From positions 1-64,000 of the forward strand of contig LGYU01000007.1 in NCBI GenBank assembly GCA_001302245.1: a stretch of DNA of 64,000 nt. Reading direction: 5' to 3'. Shown here in pieces: positions 35,496 to 44,575 of the stretch. Origin of the DNA: Chitinophagaceae bacterium PMP191F (GTDB lineage: Bacteria; Bacteroidota; Bacteroidia; Chitinophagales; Chitinophagaceae). The notes below the pieces were generated by a model that saw only the letters and a program-made list of their open reading frames with translations, ran no database searches and was not told the DNA's origin. Numbering within the stretch: the stretch's first letter is position 1; each line of letters opens with the position of its first letter. Both the position numbers and the translations under genes were made by a program.

Positions 35496-38400
35496 TTATC
35501 CATGTTTCTTTTTGTATTCACTAACCTGTCTGAATGCTGTTTTAAATTCCTGCGCTTCGTATCCCAATACCCTTACTTTGTCTGCAAACGACGATAATTG
35601 TTGCGGACTGGTATTGTTTTCGTCATACAATTTTGATGCAGCCAGGTATTCTGCCAGCGGATCAATATTGAAGCGGAGGTAAGAGCGGGCAAACGATTCT
35701 TTTCTTGTCAGGATGCCATTGTCTATAAAACGACGGATAGGATCGCAGGAGAGATGGCTGTATTCCTGCGCTATTGTTTTCCTGGCTATGGCTTCTTCAA
35801 AATCACGGGGTATAAAATTGTTACCCAGTGAAAGACGCCCCAGTATTTCGGCTATCTGCAGCATGGCTTGTTGTGGCAGATAGTCAGGCGTTGACGGATT
35901 GGATGGATTGACATGTACAAGATACCTGTAGTAAACATCCGGTATCGAGTCGGGCATGCGGCTTATGATGGTTTGAAAATCCCTTTCTTTATTATCTGTT
36001 GTTTTAAGAGCGATCTCAATGATCAGTTTTACCAGTATGGGTGTTACCGGTGTATTGTTATTACTGCTTTCTATAATGCCAAGAACTTTTTCAGCAAATG
36101 CCAGTTGTTCACGACTTCCTTTCAGGATATGACTGTCGTACATACTGAGATAAGTGGTGATGAAATGCAGCAGGTTGTTTGAGTTGAGTGGCGCAGGATA
36201 TAAACAAACGCCTTCTTTTACCTGCAGGTCTACAGGATTGCGTGCTGTAATGATCAATGCATTGGCCGGAGTAGTACCATGTAACGTTTTGAAATAATCC
36301 TGCACAGAAGCAGGTTTTTCTGATAAAGCGTCTATGATAATAACAAGCCGCTGGTTTTTTAAAAGCATCTTTACAAAATCTTCATGTATGGAATAATCAT
36401 TCTGCCATGAGCGGAGGATATGGGTAATATCTGTCAGCAGATCTTTACTATCTGTTTCCAGCAGTATGGGCAGCCTGGGTATTTGTTTGCGCTTCCTGTT
36501 CTTTGTTACATGTATTATCCACCTGCCCATGGTAACTGCCAGCGTGGTTTTGCCTGCTCCTCCCGGGCCAATGATCTGTACAATGGTGCGGTTGCTGCTA
36601 AAAAGCTGTTCCAGTATACTTTCATCAGGTTTTTCTATCAGTGGGCCGGTAACCGGTCGGTGCATACGAACAGGAAGTGGTATATAATACGGGCGCAGTG
36701 CCGTTGTTTCACTTTTTTCATATTTATCGGCTGCTGTAGCAGCAAAGTCCATTACCCAGGCATTCATTACATGCCTGGTATTGGCAAGTGTTTTTAATGG
36801 AAACAATACATTGACCACACCAACCAGGAAATGAAATGGGTATTTTAATAATAGCAGTTGTTGTAGTTTATCCGAGTGGTATATACGCAGGAATGTAAGC
36901 GGGAAGAAAAACCAGAGAAACAGCCAGAATAAATAATAGCATACCAGTATGCAGGACGGTATGATCCATGCTTTATTCTGGTTCCAGAAATTATTACTGA
37001 GCGTGAAAAAAGGACTCCCGTCACTATCTTTCAAAATGAAGCTTTCACGCGCACGTCCATCTTCGGTAATGACATCTATCCGGAAGCTGACCTTGTTGCT
37101 ATTTTGTAAACCTGGTATTACCCGCAGGCTGTTGGTTAATTCAATATTCTGTGAAAAAAGGAAAATGTTGGCCTCTTTATTAGCTGTTACCTTAGCGGAA
37201 TCACCCTTCACTTCTTCCCACTTATGGTTAGTATATTCTTCTGAATAAGGGCGGGCATAAATCTCAAGCCGGTACATATCGTTGGATTGAAGTTTTGGCG
37301 GACGTTGTAATGTAAAACGCAGGTTAATGGATGTGGGGTTGATAAATGGGGTTAATGTATAACTTACTTTGTCTATTACAGGATATTTTTCTTCTTCCGG
37401 GCTTATTTTAAAGATAGCGTCATTGCCAATACCAAACAGGTAGTTGTCCTGTGTTACAATATTTACGAGTTTGTTTGTTCTGTTGATACTGATAAAATTC
37501 TTTTCTTCATGCTCCCTGTATAAAAAGCCGTCTTCAGAAAGCGCTAATAACCCCTTGTAGAAAATAATCTGTTTCAGGTCGTCATTATCGTGCAAGGTTT
37601 CTTCTTTCTCCCAGTCATTATTGCCATACTTATGATATATATTGCCTGCATTGCCAACTGCATATACATCGTCTCCGGCTCCGTTAATGGCGTTGAAGTG
37701 AACACCGGGCAGATAGTTTACCTGTTTTTTCCATGGGTTATTGCCCTCCCGGCATATAATCATTCCTGCATAATTGTTTCCGGATTTATATTTCAGTCCC
37801 CAATACCCTGAAGCTCCGGCAGCCCATACTGTATCGTGGCGTCCATACAAAGCATGATAATGATCCAGGCTGACCGGAATATTTTCTTTTGTCCATTGAT
37901 TGTTCCTGTTTTTATAGAAAATGATTCCCCGGCTGTCTTTTACACCCAGTAGCCAGATCTGCCCCTGCCAGCCATATACATCTATAAACTCCACTTCACT
38001 GGTGCCGATATTGATCTCCTGCCAATGATTATCTGTTTCTTTCTTGTGCAGAAGTGCAGAATGATTACCTGTTACCCAAATCTCATTGTCATAGCCATAG
38101 ATCTTACTAAGATCTGCTGATGTTATCTTTTCAGTTTGCCAGGCAGTATCTGTTTTACGGCGCCATGCTATACGCCCATCATTGCCGGCCAGGTAAATAT
38201 TGTTACGGCTTTCATACGCATCTGCAAAAACAGTATTGCCTGCATGGCTGTTTTCCTGCTGCCAGTAGCCATTTTTCAGCCGGTGATATACTGTTCCATT
38301 ATTGCCGGTTACCAGGATCTCTTTTTCATATTTAAAAATGCCGGTAAATGGCGTATCAGGCATGAGTGTATTTTCTTTTATCCAGGATCTGTCTGCTGTT

Positions 38401-39521
38401 CTTGTCATCAGTGTGGCACGATCGCCTACTGCAAAAAGGGTATCGCCATGATGACCAAATGCGTTTATCTTAACACGCCGTACAGGGGTCGTTTCTTTTG
38501 TCCAGGCACCGTTGCCGCTTTTGTGAATAATAAAACCATCATGACCTGCTATCCAGATATGCTGATCCTGGCCGTACATGGAAGTAGCTGTAAAATCCTG
38601 GAATACATTTTCTTCTTTTTGCCATAAACCGGAAGGCAGGCGGTGCAGGATTAAACCGTTTAGACCTGCTGCATAGATGTCATAGGCGTTACCATAACTA
38701 CAGGTAATAGCATCAGTAATATTGATTGTATTTTCTTTTGTCCACTTTTTACCGCCATTATTATAATAGATACCGGCATTGCTGCCCATTGCCCAGGCAT
38801 GGTGACCGTATTGGTACAGTGTACGGAACTCTGTTTTTTTATCTATGTCCAGTTCCTGCTGCCAATCCGTACCAGGGTTTTTATGATATACAGCGCCTTT
38901 GCATAAAGCCCATAGTTCATCATTATTGCCATACAATGCAAAAATGTTATTGCCGTGTGTGGATAGTTCTTCTTTCCAGGCGCCATTGCTGTTGCGGTGC
39001 CATACAGAACCAGTTTGACCGCTTGCCAGCCACAGTTCATTTTTAAAAACATATATGGCTGTAAATGGAAGATCTTTTTTTATTGTTTCTTCCCGTATCC
39101 AATTGGCTGTACCGTGTTTATGAAATAATACGGCCTGTTCTCCGGTTATGTATACATCACTGCCGTAGCCACTAATGGCCGTAAACTTTGCATAGCCACA
39201 ATCAATGTCTTCCCGTTTCCATGGCTGCGTTGCTGTACGTGAATAGATGATGCCGTAATTGCTGATAGCATAAGTAATGCCTGAAGAATCCGTATACATA
39301 CCTACAAGATCTGCACCGGCTTCTACACTCATTCTCCAGTTTTTATTAAAGTAGTTTCCCTGGGCAATGCCTTTTCCGGTGTCTGAAGTTTGATCAGGAA
39401 TTATTACCCTGCTGTAGTCGCGGTCATCCGGGTTGTCACAATCATTATTACAGGCGTAGAAAATACAGGTCAGCAAGAAAAAAAGCAATATAGATTGCTT
39501 ACGGATGACGATGTTACGCAT
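35496..39521 (-). CDS. Propeller-TM-NACHT NTPase: probable envelope receptor
   Basis: A 1341-residue three-part protein. N-terminus: hydrophobic leader and lipobox-like FFLLTCIFYACNN. Residues about 35-700: roughly 14 repeats of about 40 residues, each ending in W-x-K/Q-E (WKRED, WIREE, WKEEL, WQQEL, WTKEN...), a Ycf48/Reg_prop-like double propeller. Then a beta-sandwich-like part to about 840, a membrane helix (851-878), a second weak hydrophobic stretch (893-911) and a cytosolic NACHT domain: Walker A GPGGAGKTT (985-993), Walker B LVIIIDALSE (1059-1068), TARNP sensor, and a helical C-terminus (about 1130-1341). Order sensor-TM-NTPase differs from known STAND proteins. Function is inferred: NTP-dependent signalling triggered outside. 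Confidence 0.85.
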   Translation of the reverse strand: MRNIVIRKQSILLFFLLTCIFYACNNDCDNPDDRDYSRVIIPDQTSDTGKGIAQGNYFNKNWRMSVEAGADLVGMYTDSSGITYAISNYGIIYSRTATQPWKREDIDCGYAKFTAISGYGSDVYITGEQAVLFHKHGTANWIREETIKKDLPFTAIYVFKNELWLASGQTGSVWHRNSNGAWKEELSTHGNNIFALYGNNDELWALCKGAVYHKNPGTDWQQELDIDKKTEFRTLYQYGHHAWAMGSNAGIYYNNGGKKWTKENTINITDAITCSYGNAYDIYAAGLNGLILHRLPSGLWQKEENVFQDFTATSMYGQDQHIWIAGHDGFIIHKSGNGAWTKETTPVRRVKINAFGHHGDTLFAVGDRATLMTRTADRSWIKENTLMPDTPFTGIFKYEKEILVTGNNGTVYHRLKNGYWQQENSHAGNTVFADAYESRNNIYLAGNDGRIAWRRKTDTAWQTEKITSADLSKIYGYDNEIWVTGNHSALLHKKETDNHWQEINIGTSEVEFIDVYGWQGQIWLLGVKDSRGIIFYKNRNNQWTKENIPVSLDHYHALYGRHDTVWAAGASGYWGLKYKSGNNYAGMIICREGNNPWKKQVNYLPGVHFNAINGAGDDVYAVGNAGNIYHKYGNNDWEKEETLHDNDDLKQIIFYKGLLALSEDGFLYREHEEKNFISINRTNKLVNIVTQDNYLFGIGNDAIFKISPEEEKYPVIDKVSYTLTPFINPTSINLRFTLQRPPKLQSNDMYRLEIYARPYSEEYTNHKWEEVKGDSAKVTANKEANIFLFSQNIELTNSLRVIPGLQNSNKVSFRIDVITEDGRARESFILKDSDGSPFFTLSNNFWNQNKAWIIPSCILVCYYLFWLFLWFFFPLTFLRIYHSDKLQQLLLLKYPFHFLVGVVNVLFPLKTLANTRHVMNAWVMDFAATAADKYEKSETTALRPYYIPLPVRMHRPVTGPLIEKPDESILEQLFSSNRTIVQIIGPGGAGKTTLAVTMGRWIIHVTKNRKRKQIPRLPILLETDSKDLLTDITHILRSWQNDYSIHEDFVKMLLKNQRLVIIIDALSEKPASVQDYFKTLHGTTPANALIITARNPVDLQVKEGVCLYPAPLNSNNLLHFITTYLSMYDSHILKGSREQLAFAEKVLGIIESSNNNTPVTPILVKLIIEIALKTTDNKERDFQTIISRMPDSIPDVYYRYLVHVNPSNPSTPDYLPQQAMLQIAEILGRLSLGNNFIPRDFEEAIARKTIAQEYSHLSCDPIRRFIDNGILTRKESFARSYLRFNIDPLAEYLAASKLYDENNTSPQQLSSFADKVRVLGYEAQEFKTAFRQVSEYKKKHG

Positions 39522-39773
39522 GGAGGTATTTTTAGTCAAAAAAAGGTAAGGCAGTCAGCAAATAACTGCATTGGTGGGATCTCTTAACTGTTGGATAGCC
39601 GGACTATTCCGGTTGTAAAGCTGGTAGCAATTTATGTAAACTGCCCGGAAAAACCTTGCTGGGCAAGCGGAGTGTTATTAAATGTCAAATGTGTATAACT
39701 CTTGATGCCCTTCAGGAAATGTATAAGCACAAACAATGGACGTGATCAATAACCGGCTATCAGTATCTGGCTT

Positions 39774-39929
39774 TTAATTTTTGAGAACGCAGCCGCTGTT
39801 TTTGTTTCCTATCTTCTGAAAAAATGACGGGCTAAGACCTGTTTGCTGTCTGAACTGTGCAGAGAGGTGTGTAACGCTGCAGAAGCTGAGGCTGAACGCA
39901 ATACCTGTCAGTGGCTGGCAATGGCTAGC
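39774..39929 (-). pseudogene. C-terminal remnant of an AraC-family regulator
   Basis: In the 619-bp gap above the NACHT gene, the minus strand reads ASHCQPLTGIAFSLSFCSVT then HLSAQFRQQTGLSPSFFQKIG up to a TAA at 39774. This is the second helix-turn-helix of AraC/XylS regulators (IAxxLxFxSxxHLSxQFxxxTGxSPSxF). The frame is stopped upstream and the first HTH and sensor domain are missing. The rest of 39522-40140 shows no other gene. Confidence 0.7.
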
Positions 39930-40140
39930 TGTGGAGTTTCAGAACCATGGAAGTGTTTCATGGAAAGGGCATTTATACTGCGTTGTTGAAGGCGCTGCTG
40001 CCATTTCTGACCAGCAAACCGCTTCCTGCTGGAACTGCAGTAGCCCTTATCTGAAAAAGCAACAGGCAAAAATGCTGTTGTACTGCATCCGGCAAAAATG
40101 TATTGTTAATAAATTGCCGGCGCTGGCAGGTTGATACGGC

Positions 40141-41523
40141 TCAGCCCTCCAGTATCAGCACCCAGTCATTTCCATTGGCAGGATTACCGGGCGGATCAAA
40201 TGAAAGTTGTTGTGTTGTACGCCGGAAATCAGCAGCCTGCTTTTTGCCGGTAGCCGGACTGAACCACTGTGATCGTTTTACGGTAAAGCCCAGTTTGCCG
40301 GTATCAATGCTGAAGTTTTTCCCGGTATACGTATATACCAGTGCATAGCGTTTCCCCTTGGTAGCAACAATAAAGTTGTATTGTGGCTGCTGGTTACCGG
40401 CAATGATCTCCTGCGCGGGTTCCCTTTCAAAATAAGGATAGTACAACAGCAATTCTTTAAGATGGTGTAACTGTATGGCGCCCTTTGCATAAATAGTACT
40501 GGTCCAGTTGCCGGTAACACCATAATTGGCATCTGCATCACCTTTGCTGTGAAACTGCATCACGGCATTTTCTCCGTATGTAAAACCTGCACCCCCTGCA
40601 AATACACTCCAGTAGGCATATCTTCTGAGGTCAGCATCATTCCAGCGTGGTTGCAAACTGTCATGCAGTCCGTGCGGAATATTTTCATAAGAAGGTTCTC
40701 CGTCTAAAGTGGGCTTTCGGGGTTGCAATGTATAATCATGTTGTACATACTTCCAGTTGTCTTCTCCAAAATGATTTTTTTCACTGCGGGTGGTGTCCTG
40801 CGCATAGGTTCTGTGTCCGCTCTGGAACATATTGAAATCAAGCCACGACTGATTGTGAAACCACTCTGAAGATGAATACCTGCCACGCGGATGAAAAGTA
40901 ACCAGGTGCCTGGTATCGTATTGCCGCAATGTATTGCCAATGGCCTGCCATACCGCCATACCATCAGTACCTTTCACATCACCACCATTTACCCAGAGGA
41001 TGTTGTTGTACTGTCTGAAACGCTCTGCCAGGAACCGGGCGTATTGTGTGGCCTGCTCTACGCTGACCTTACCGCTTTTAACATTGCTGCCCCATACCGG
41101 TACCAATGCCATGTAGATATTTCTTTTTGCCGCTTCTTCAATTATAAAGCTGATATGATTCCAGTAGTTGGTAGTATCACCAGGTGTGGTTAATGGCCGG
41201 GATACGTCGTTGTTATCAAGTGCCTTGACGTCATACGCATTTTTAGCCTGTAAGCTGTGCAGCACCATTGCCTGTATCACTGTAAAGCCCTGCGCCTTTC
41301 TTACATCGAGATACTGAATAGCCTGTTGCCGGTTGGTTTTGGAAAACAGTAACCATCCGGTATCACCCAGCCAGAAAAAAGGTTGCCCGTTGCTGGTCTG
41401 AAAAAATCTTTTATTGGCAGATACCTGCAGCAGAGGCATTTCCTGTGCCTGTATGTTGCTGTACAAACAGGATAGAGAGATAACAAACAAAAAGCTGATC
41501 AGGATCAGGCGTATTGATTTCAT
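40141..41523 (-). CDS. GH140-like glycoside hydrolase (DUF4038)
   Basis: A 460-residue secreted protein: signal peptide (ISFLFVISLSCLYSNIQAQ), then RFFQTSNGQPFFWLGDTGWLLF, the DUF4038/GH140 entry motif, a TIM barrel with WNHISFIIEEAAKRNIYMAL, NNILWVNGGDVKGTDG (acid/base region, Asp), and TLDGEPSYENIPHG (likely nucleophile Glu). GH140 members are apiosidases acting on pectin rhamnogalacturonan-II; other substrates are possible. C-terminal sandwich domain: YTYTGKNFSIDTGKL. Probably periplasmic or surface-located. Starts convergent-free, 77 bp from the Omp85-type gene. Confidence 0.88.
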   Translation of the reverse strand: MKSIRLILISFLFVISLSCLYSNIQAQEMPLLQVSANKRFFQTSNGQPFFWLGDTGWLLFSKTNRQQAIQYLDVRKAQGFTVIQAMVLHSLQAKNAYDVKALDNNDVSRPLTTPGDTTNYWNHISFIIEEAAKRNIYMALVPVWGSNVKSGKVSVEQATQYARFLAERFRQYNNILWVNGGDVKGTDGMAVWQAIGNTLRQYDTRHLVTFHPRGRYSSSEWFHNQSWLDFNMFQSGHRTYAQDTTRSEKNHFGEDNWKYVQHDYTLQPRKPTLDGEPSYENIPHGLHDSLQPRWNDADLRRYAYWSVFAGGAGFTYGENAVMQFHSKGDADANYGVTGNWTSTIYAKGAIQLHHLKELLLYYPYFEREPAQEIIAGNQQPQYNFIVATKGKRYALVYTYTGKNFSIDTGKLGFTVKRSQWFSPATGKKQAADFRRTTQQLSFDPPGNPANGNDWVLILEG

Positions 41524-41600
41524 GTGCGGCCGGTGGTTTGGCTGTAAAACTATGGTTTGTAAAATAATTAATCCGGCGCAAGTGTAGTGAGTTTACTTTT

Positions 41601-42944
41601 TTAAAAGGTTTCATTCAGGTTCAGGAAGAAACCTCTTTTACCAAATTTTCCGAATGCATAATCCAGTGCCAGGTTGGTACGGGTAGCTTTATTGAACAGG
41701 ACCCTTAATCCGGCGCCATAGCCGGGTTGAAATACCTGGAATATTTTAGTACCATGTTCATCATTGCCGGTTTGCATGTTGCCGAATACTACGCCACTGA
41801 TGAATTTATTGGCCATGATGGGGAAACGGAATTCCAGTTCTGTATCGTTGAACTGTGTGCCTTTAAAGTACTGGGCTGTGTATCCGCGACCGCTGCGAAA
41901 TGAACCATCCCTTGCTGTACCGGGTAATTCAAGATAAGGTATAGAACCGTTGACAAGGTATGAACCCCAGTTCCAGAAAGCCAGCACTGTTTCAGGGTTG
42001 GATGCTGATAAACTGAAATATTTTCTGAAGTCTGACGTAAGCTGTATCGAATTTTTAGTGCTGCCTATCCAGGTCTGATTGACGCGGATACCAGCGTCGA
42101 AATACAGGCCACGGTAAGCACGGTTGGGATTATCGCGTGTAATGTATTGCACATTGAACAGGAAACCATTGGCAGAATAACGGTCTTGTGGAAATCCATG
42201 CCGGTTGTTGTATATGCCGGAAGGTGTGGTGTAACCCGTAGAGTCTTTATTGTTGATATTCCTTCTGATCTCGAAAGACATACCGGCTCCCAGGAAAAGA
42301 TTTTTTGCTACGTTTTTATATACCTTCTCCCTGATATTAAAGTATAGTGAATTTATACCGTACCCTTTATGCGTTGGATTGGCTAGTATGGAATCTGCAT
42401 GTGAACCTCCGCTGATGTTCCGCCCGATACCCAGTCCATAGTCTGGTGATACGGTTTTAGCCACAACAATATTACCCTGCAGGTTCCATTTGTTGCCGGG
42501 TGTAAATATGTTATGATTAATGTAGAAATAGATGATGCCTTTGGTGGTGATGGAAGCAGAGGTGGCAGCAACAGAAAAAAGTGTTTTGGGATCATTGCCC
42601 AGTCTTCTGCCTGCAACGGCTTTGATACCCCCCTGCAAACCGATAGTAGGATTGGCTGCAATGTTGGGTACTACAGTTATTCCTGATCGGTTGCGGTTGG
42701 GATCAGCTTCCTGGTGCGGATGCAGGATGCTGCGCAGCAGATCGCCGAAATCATATTGTTTGCTCAGATCCTCCTGTTGTTTATGGAACTGCAGCATACC
42801 GCTTTTTAAACGCAGGGAATCCACCTTCAGTGAATCTGCCGGTACCTGTACCTGTGCACAGGCAAATTGCACACCGGCTGCACACAATAGCAACAGCAGG
42901 TATTTTACAGGGTGCGATATGATCATGTACAATTGCCGTTTCAT
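41601..42944 (-). CDS. Omp85/BamA-TamA-type outer-membrane barrel, no clear POTRA
   Basis: A 447-residue protein from ATG 42944 with a signal peptide (VKYLLLLLCAAGVQFACAQ). After about 60 residues the barrel begins: GITVVPNIAANPTIGLQGGI, repeated amphipathic strands, RDNPNRAYRGLYFDAGIRV, GRGYTAQYFKGTQFNDTELE (the conserved [VI]RG-Y / surface-antigen loop) and the terminal FGKRGFFLNLNETF with a final aromatic residue. This is the surface-antigen (D15) family without POTRA domains; related proteins act in lipid or protein export. An alternative start at 42926 is possible. Confidence 0.85.
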   Translation of the reverse strand: MKRQLYMIISHPVKYLLLLLCAAGVQFACAQVQVPADSLKVDSLRLKSGMLQFHKQQEDLSKQYDFGDLLRSILHPHQEADPNRNRSGITVVPNIAANPTIGLQGGIKAVAGRRLGNDPKTLFSVAATSASITTKGIIYFYINHNIFTPGNKWNLQGNIVVAKTVSPDYGLGIGRNISGGSHADSILANPTHKGYGINSLYFNIREKVYKNVAKNLFLGAGMSFEIRRNINNKDSTGYTTPSGIYNNRHGFPQDRYSANGFLFNVQYITRDNPNRAYRGLYFDAGIRVNQTWIGSTKNSIQLTSDFRKYFSLSASNPETVLAFWNWGSYLVNGSIPYLELPGTARDGSFRSGRGYTAQYFKGTQFNDTELEFRFPIMANKFISGVVFGNMQTGNDEHGTKIFQVFQPGYGAGLRVLFNKATRTNLALDYAFGKFGKRGFFLNLNETF

Positions 42945-43244
42945 AATGAAGCAATGCAAGCCACAGCCCGATCTTTTTTCTGTTAACCAATGAATCTGCA
43001 GGATTGTTGCCGTTAAAAACGCTCTTTTCAGAAATCGATCCTTTAATGGCAATTTTTACCGGTTACGGGCAATGACCCGCCGGTTTGGCATTGTAATAAT
43101 CAATAATAAGACCAGCCCCGGAAATGCCGGAATATTTCTGTATAGATAAAATATCCCGTGTTTGGGGGATCTCTTTCTGTAACTGTCTGCCCGACATTTG
43201 AGCCCCGTTAAACTATTTGTATCACATTCGTCATTACCGAAACC

Positions 43245-43597
43245 ATGAAAAAATACCTGATCTTCTTAGGCCTGGCAGGTGTATCACTGTTGCAGTATTG
43301 TAAAAAGAACGGTGGCCATTCACTGGTTGAAATTCCTGATATTCCACCGGTACGCCAGACCTGGTACAACCCTGGTCTAATGCATACATACAACGTACCA
43401 AAACCGCTAATGACTGTAAGGCAGAACCACTTTGTGCTGAAACATTTTTCTGGCTAACCCAATATTCGTCACAGCCTGGTTCGGAAGTAACCGGAGAGCT
43501 TATTGGCTACCTGTACAAAGACCTGCCGGCTTTTCAAACTCATGTACAATACCTGAAAAGCACCGGAGATCCGGCGATTTCAGATTGGTTAAAGTGA
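43245..43597 (+). pseudogene. Frameshifted lipoprotein, unknown
   Basis: The first frame (43245-43457) has a lipoprotein signal (YLIFLGLAGVSLLQYC) and SLVEIPDIPPVRQTWYNP up to QNHFVLK; the +1 frame continues TFFWLTQYSSQPGSEVTGE, LIGYLYKDLPAFQTHVQYLK and DPAISDWLK to a TGA at 43597. A single indel near 43440-43447 rejoins them into about 117 residues, ending at a terminator. The function is unknown. Either a true pseudogene or a sequencing error. Confidence 0.65.
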
Positions 43598-43621
43598 ATT
43601 AAAATAGATCTCCCTATTGCT

Positions 43622-43659
43622 AAGGCGATCCTTGTAAAAAAGGGCCGCCTCTTTTTTTT
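43622..43659 (+). terminator. Rho-independent terminator
   Basis: Stem AGGCG...CCTT / AAGGG...CGCCT with one mismatch, followed by CTTTTTTTT. It follows the frameshifted lipoprotein gene and precedes the DUF6326 gene. Confidence 0.8.
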
Positions 43660-43715
43660 GGTAAATACAGTAAGTGTAACAATATATAGTGCGAAACGTA
43701 TTACAGGTAAAAAAA

Positions 43716-44162
43716 ATGCCTTCTAACCAACACTATCAGCGGGAAGACTTCCGGATCAATATCAAACTTAAACTCTCCGCCCTCTGGATATCTGCCATGT
43801 TCTGTTACGTGTACGGCGATTTCTTTTCACTGTTTGTTCCCGGCCGCATAGAGGATCTGATGAACGGAAAATCGGGTGTGGGCGCCACTACACCCTATTC
43901 AATACTGGCGTTTGCCCTGCTGATGACCATTCCCATCCTGATGATCGTATTGTCGCTGGTATTAAAACCTGCTGTGAATCGCTGGCTGAATATAGGTGCC
44001 GGTATTTTCTTTACGCTCATCATGACACTTATTCTTGTTACCTCGCTCAGCAAATGGATGCTTTTTTATGTATACCTGGCGTTTGTGGAAGTTATTTTGA
44101 CCAGTACAATTGTATGGATATCATGGAAATGGCCGCGAGTAACAGAAGCATCTGCGAAATGA
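43716..44162 (+). CDS. DUF6326-type membrane protein
   Basis: A 148-residue protein from ATG 43716 with four hydrophobic helices. LKLSALWISAMFCYVYGDFF with the acidic YGDFF patch, then LLMTIPILMIVLSLVL, WLNIGAGIFFTLIMTLILV, and FYVYLAFVEVILTSTIVWIS-WKWPR end match DUF6326 proteins. Function unknown. It ends 46 bp upstream of the BlaI start. Confidence 0.8.
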   Translation: MPSNQHYQREDFRINIKLKLSALWISAMFCYVYGDFFSLFVPGRIEDLMNGKSGVGATTPYSILAFALLMTIPILMIVLSLVLKPAVNRWLNIGAGIFFTLIMTLILVTSLSKWMLFYVYLAFVEVILTSTIVWISWKWPRVTEASAK

Positions 44163-44181
44163 TCGCATTATTGCGGAAAAA

Positions 44182-44204
44182 TCGTAGATTCACGATATAT
44201 TCGT
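44182..44204. promoter_or_regulatory. BlaI operator at the blaI-type promoter
   Basis: TCGT (44182-44185), 6 bp, ACGA (44192-44195), 5 bp TATAT, TCGT (44201-44204), directly before the ATG at 44209. In reverse complement it is nearly identical to 50336-50386: ACGA-N5-TCGT-N6-ACGA, including the core ACGAATAT(A/T)TCGTGAAT. Palindromic half-sites and position over the start fit repressor binding by BlaI. Confidence 0.75.
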
Positions 44205-44208
44205 AACG

Positions 44209-44571
44209 ATGGAACGATTAACATTACAGGAAGAGGAAGCAATGCAGGCTGTGTGGCAGGTAGGTGCAGGCTTTGTAAAAGATTTTATGAGTGTAATGCC
44301 CGAGCCGCAGCCACCTTATTCCACCCTGGCATCTACTATTAAAAACCTGGAGCGTAAAGGGTTTATTAAAAGTGAACGTTTTGCCAATGCCAACCGCTAT
44401 AGCGCCAAAGTAAAAGAAGCTGATTATAAAAAACGTTTTATCAATGGTTTTGTAACGAGTTATTTTAAAAGTTCCTTTAAGGACCTCGTAGCTTCTTTTG
44501 TAAAAGATAAGAAGATCAGTACGGAAGAACTTAAAGAAATTATTCACCTTATTGAGAATCCTGAAAAGTAA
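44209..44571 (+). CDS. BlaI/MecI/CopY-family repressor
   Basis: A 120-residue winged-helix dimeric repressor: MERLTLQEEEAMQAVWQVG, then PPYSTLASTIKNLERKGFIK (recognition helix), and FKSSFKDLVASFVKDKKISTEELKEIIH C-terminal dimerisation helices, a family-standard arrangement. It is followed after 4 bp by the M56 peptidase gene, the usual pair, in which the peptidase cleaves or inactivates the repressor. The operator it likely binds sits in its own promoter and at 50336-50386. Confidence 0.92.
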   Translation: MERLTLQEEEAMQAVWQVGAGFVKDFMSVMPEPQPPYSTLASTIKNLERKGFIKSERFANANRYSAKVKEADYKKRFINGFVTSYFKSSFKDLVASFVKDKKISTEELKEIIHLIENPEK

Positions 44572-44575
44572 TGAT

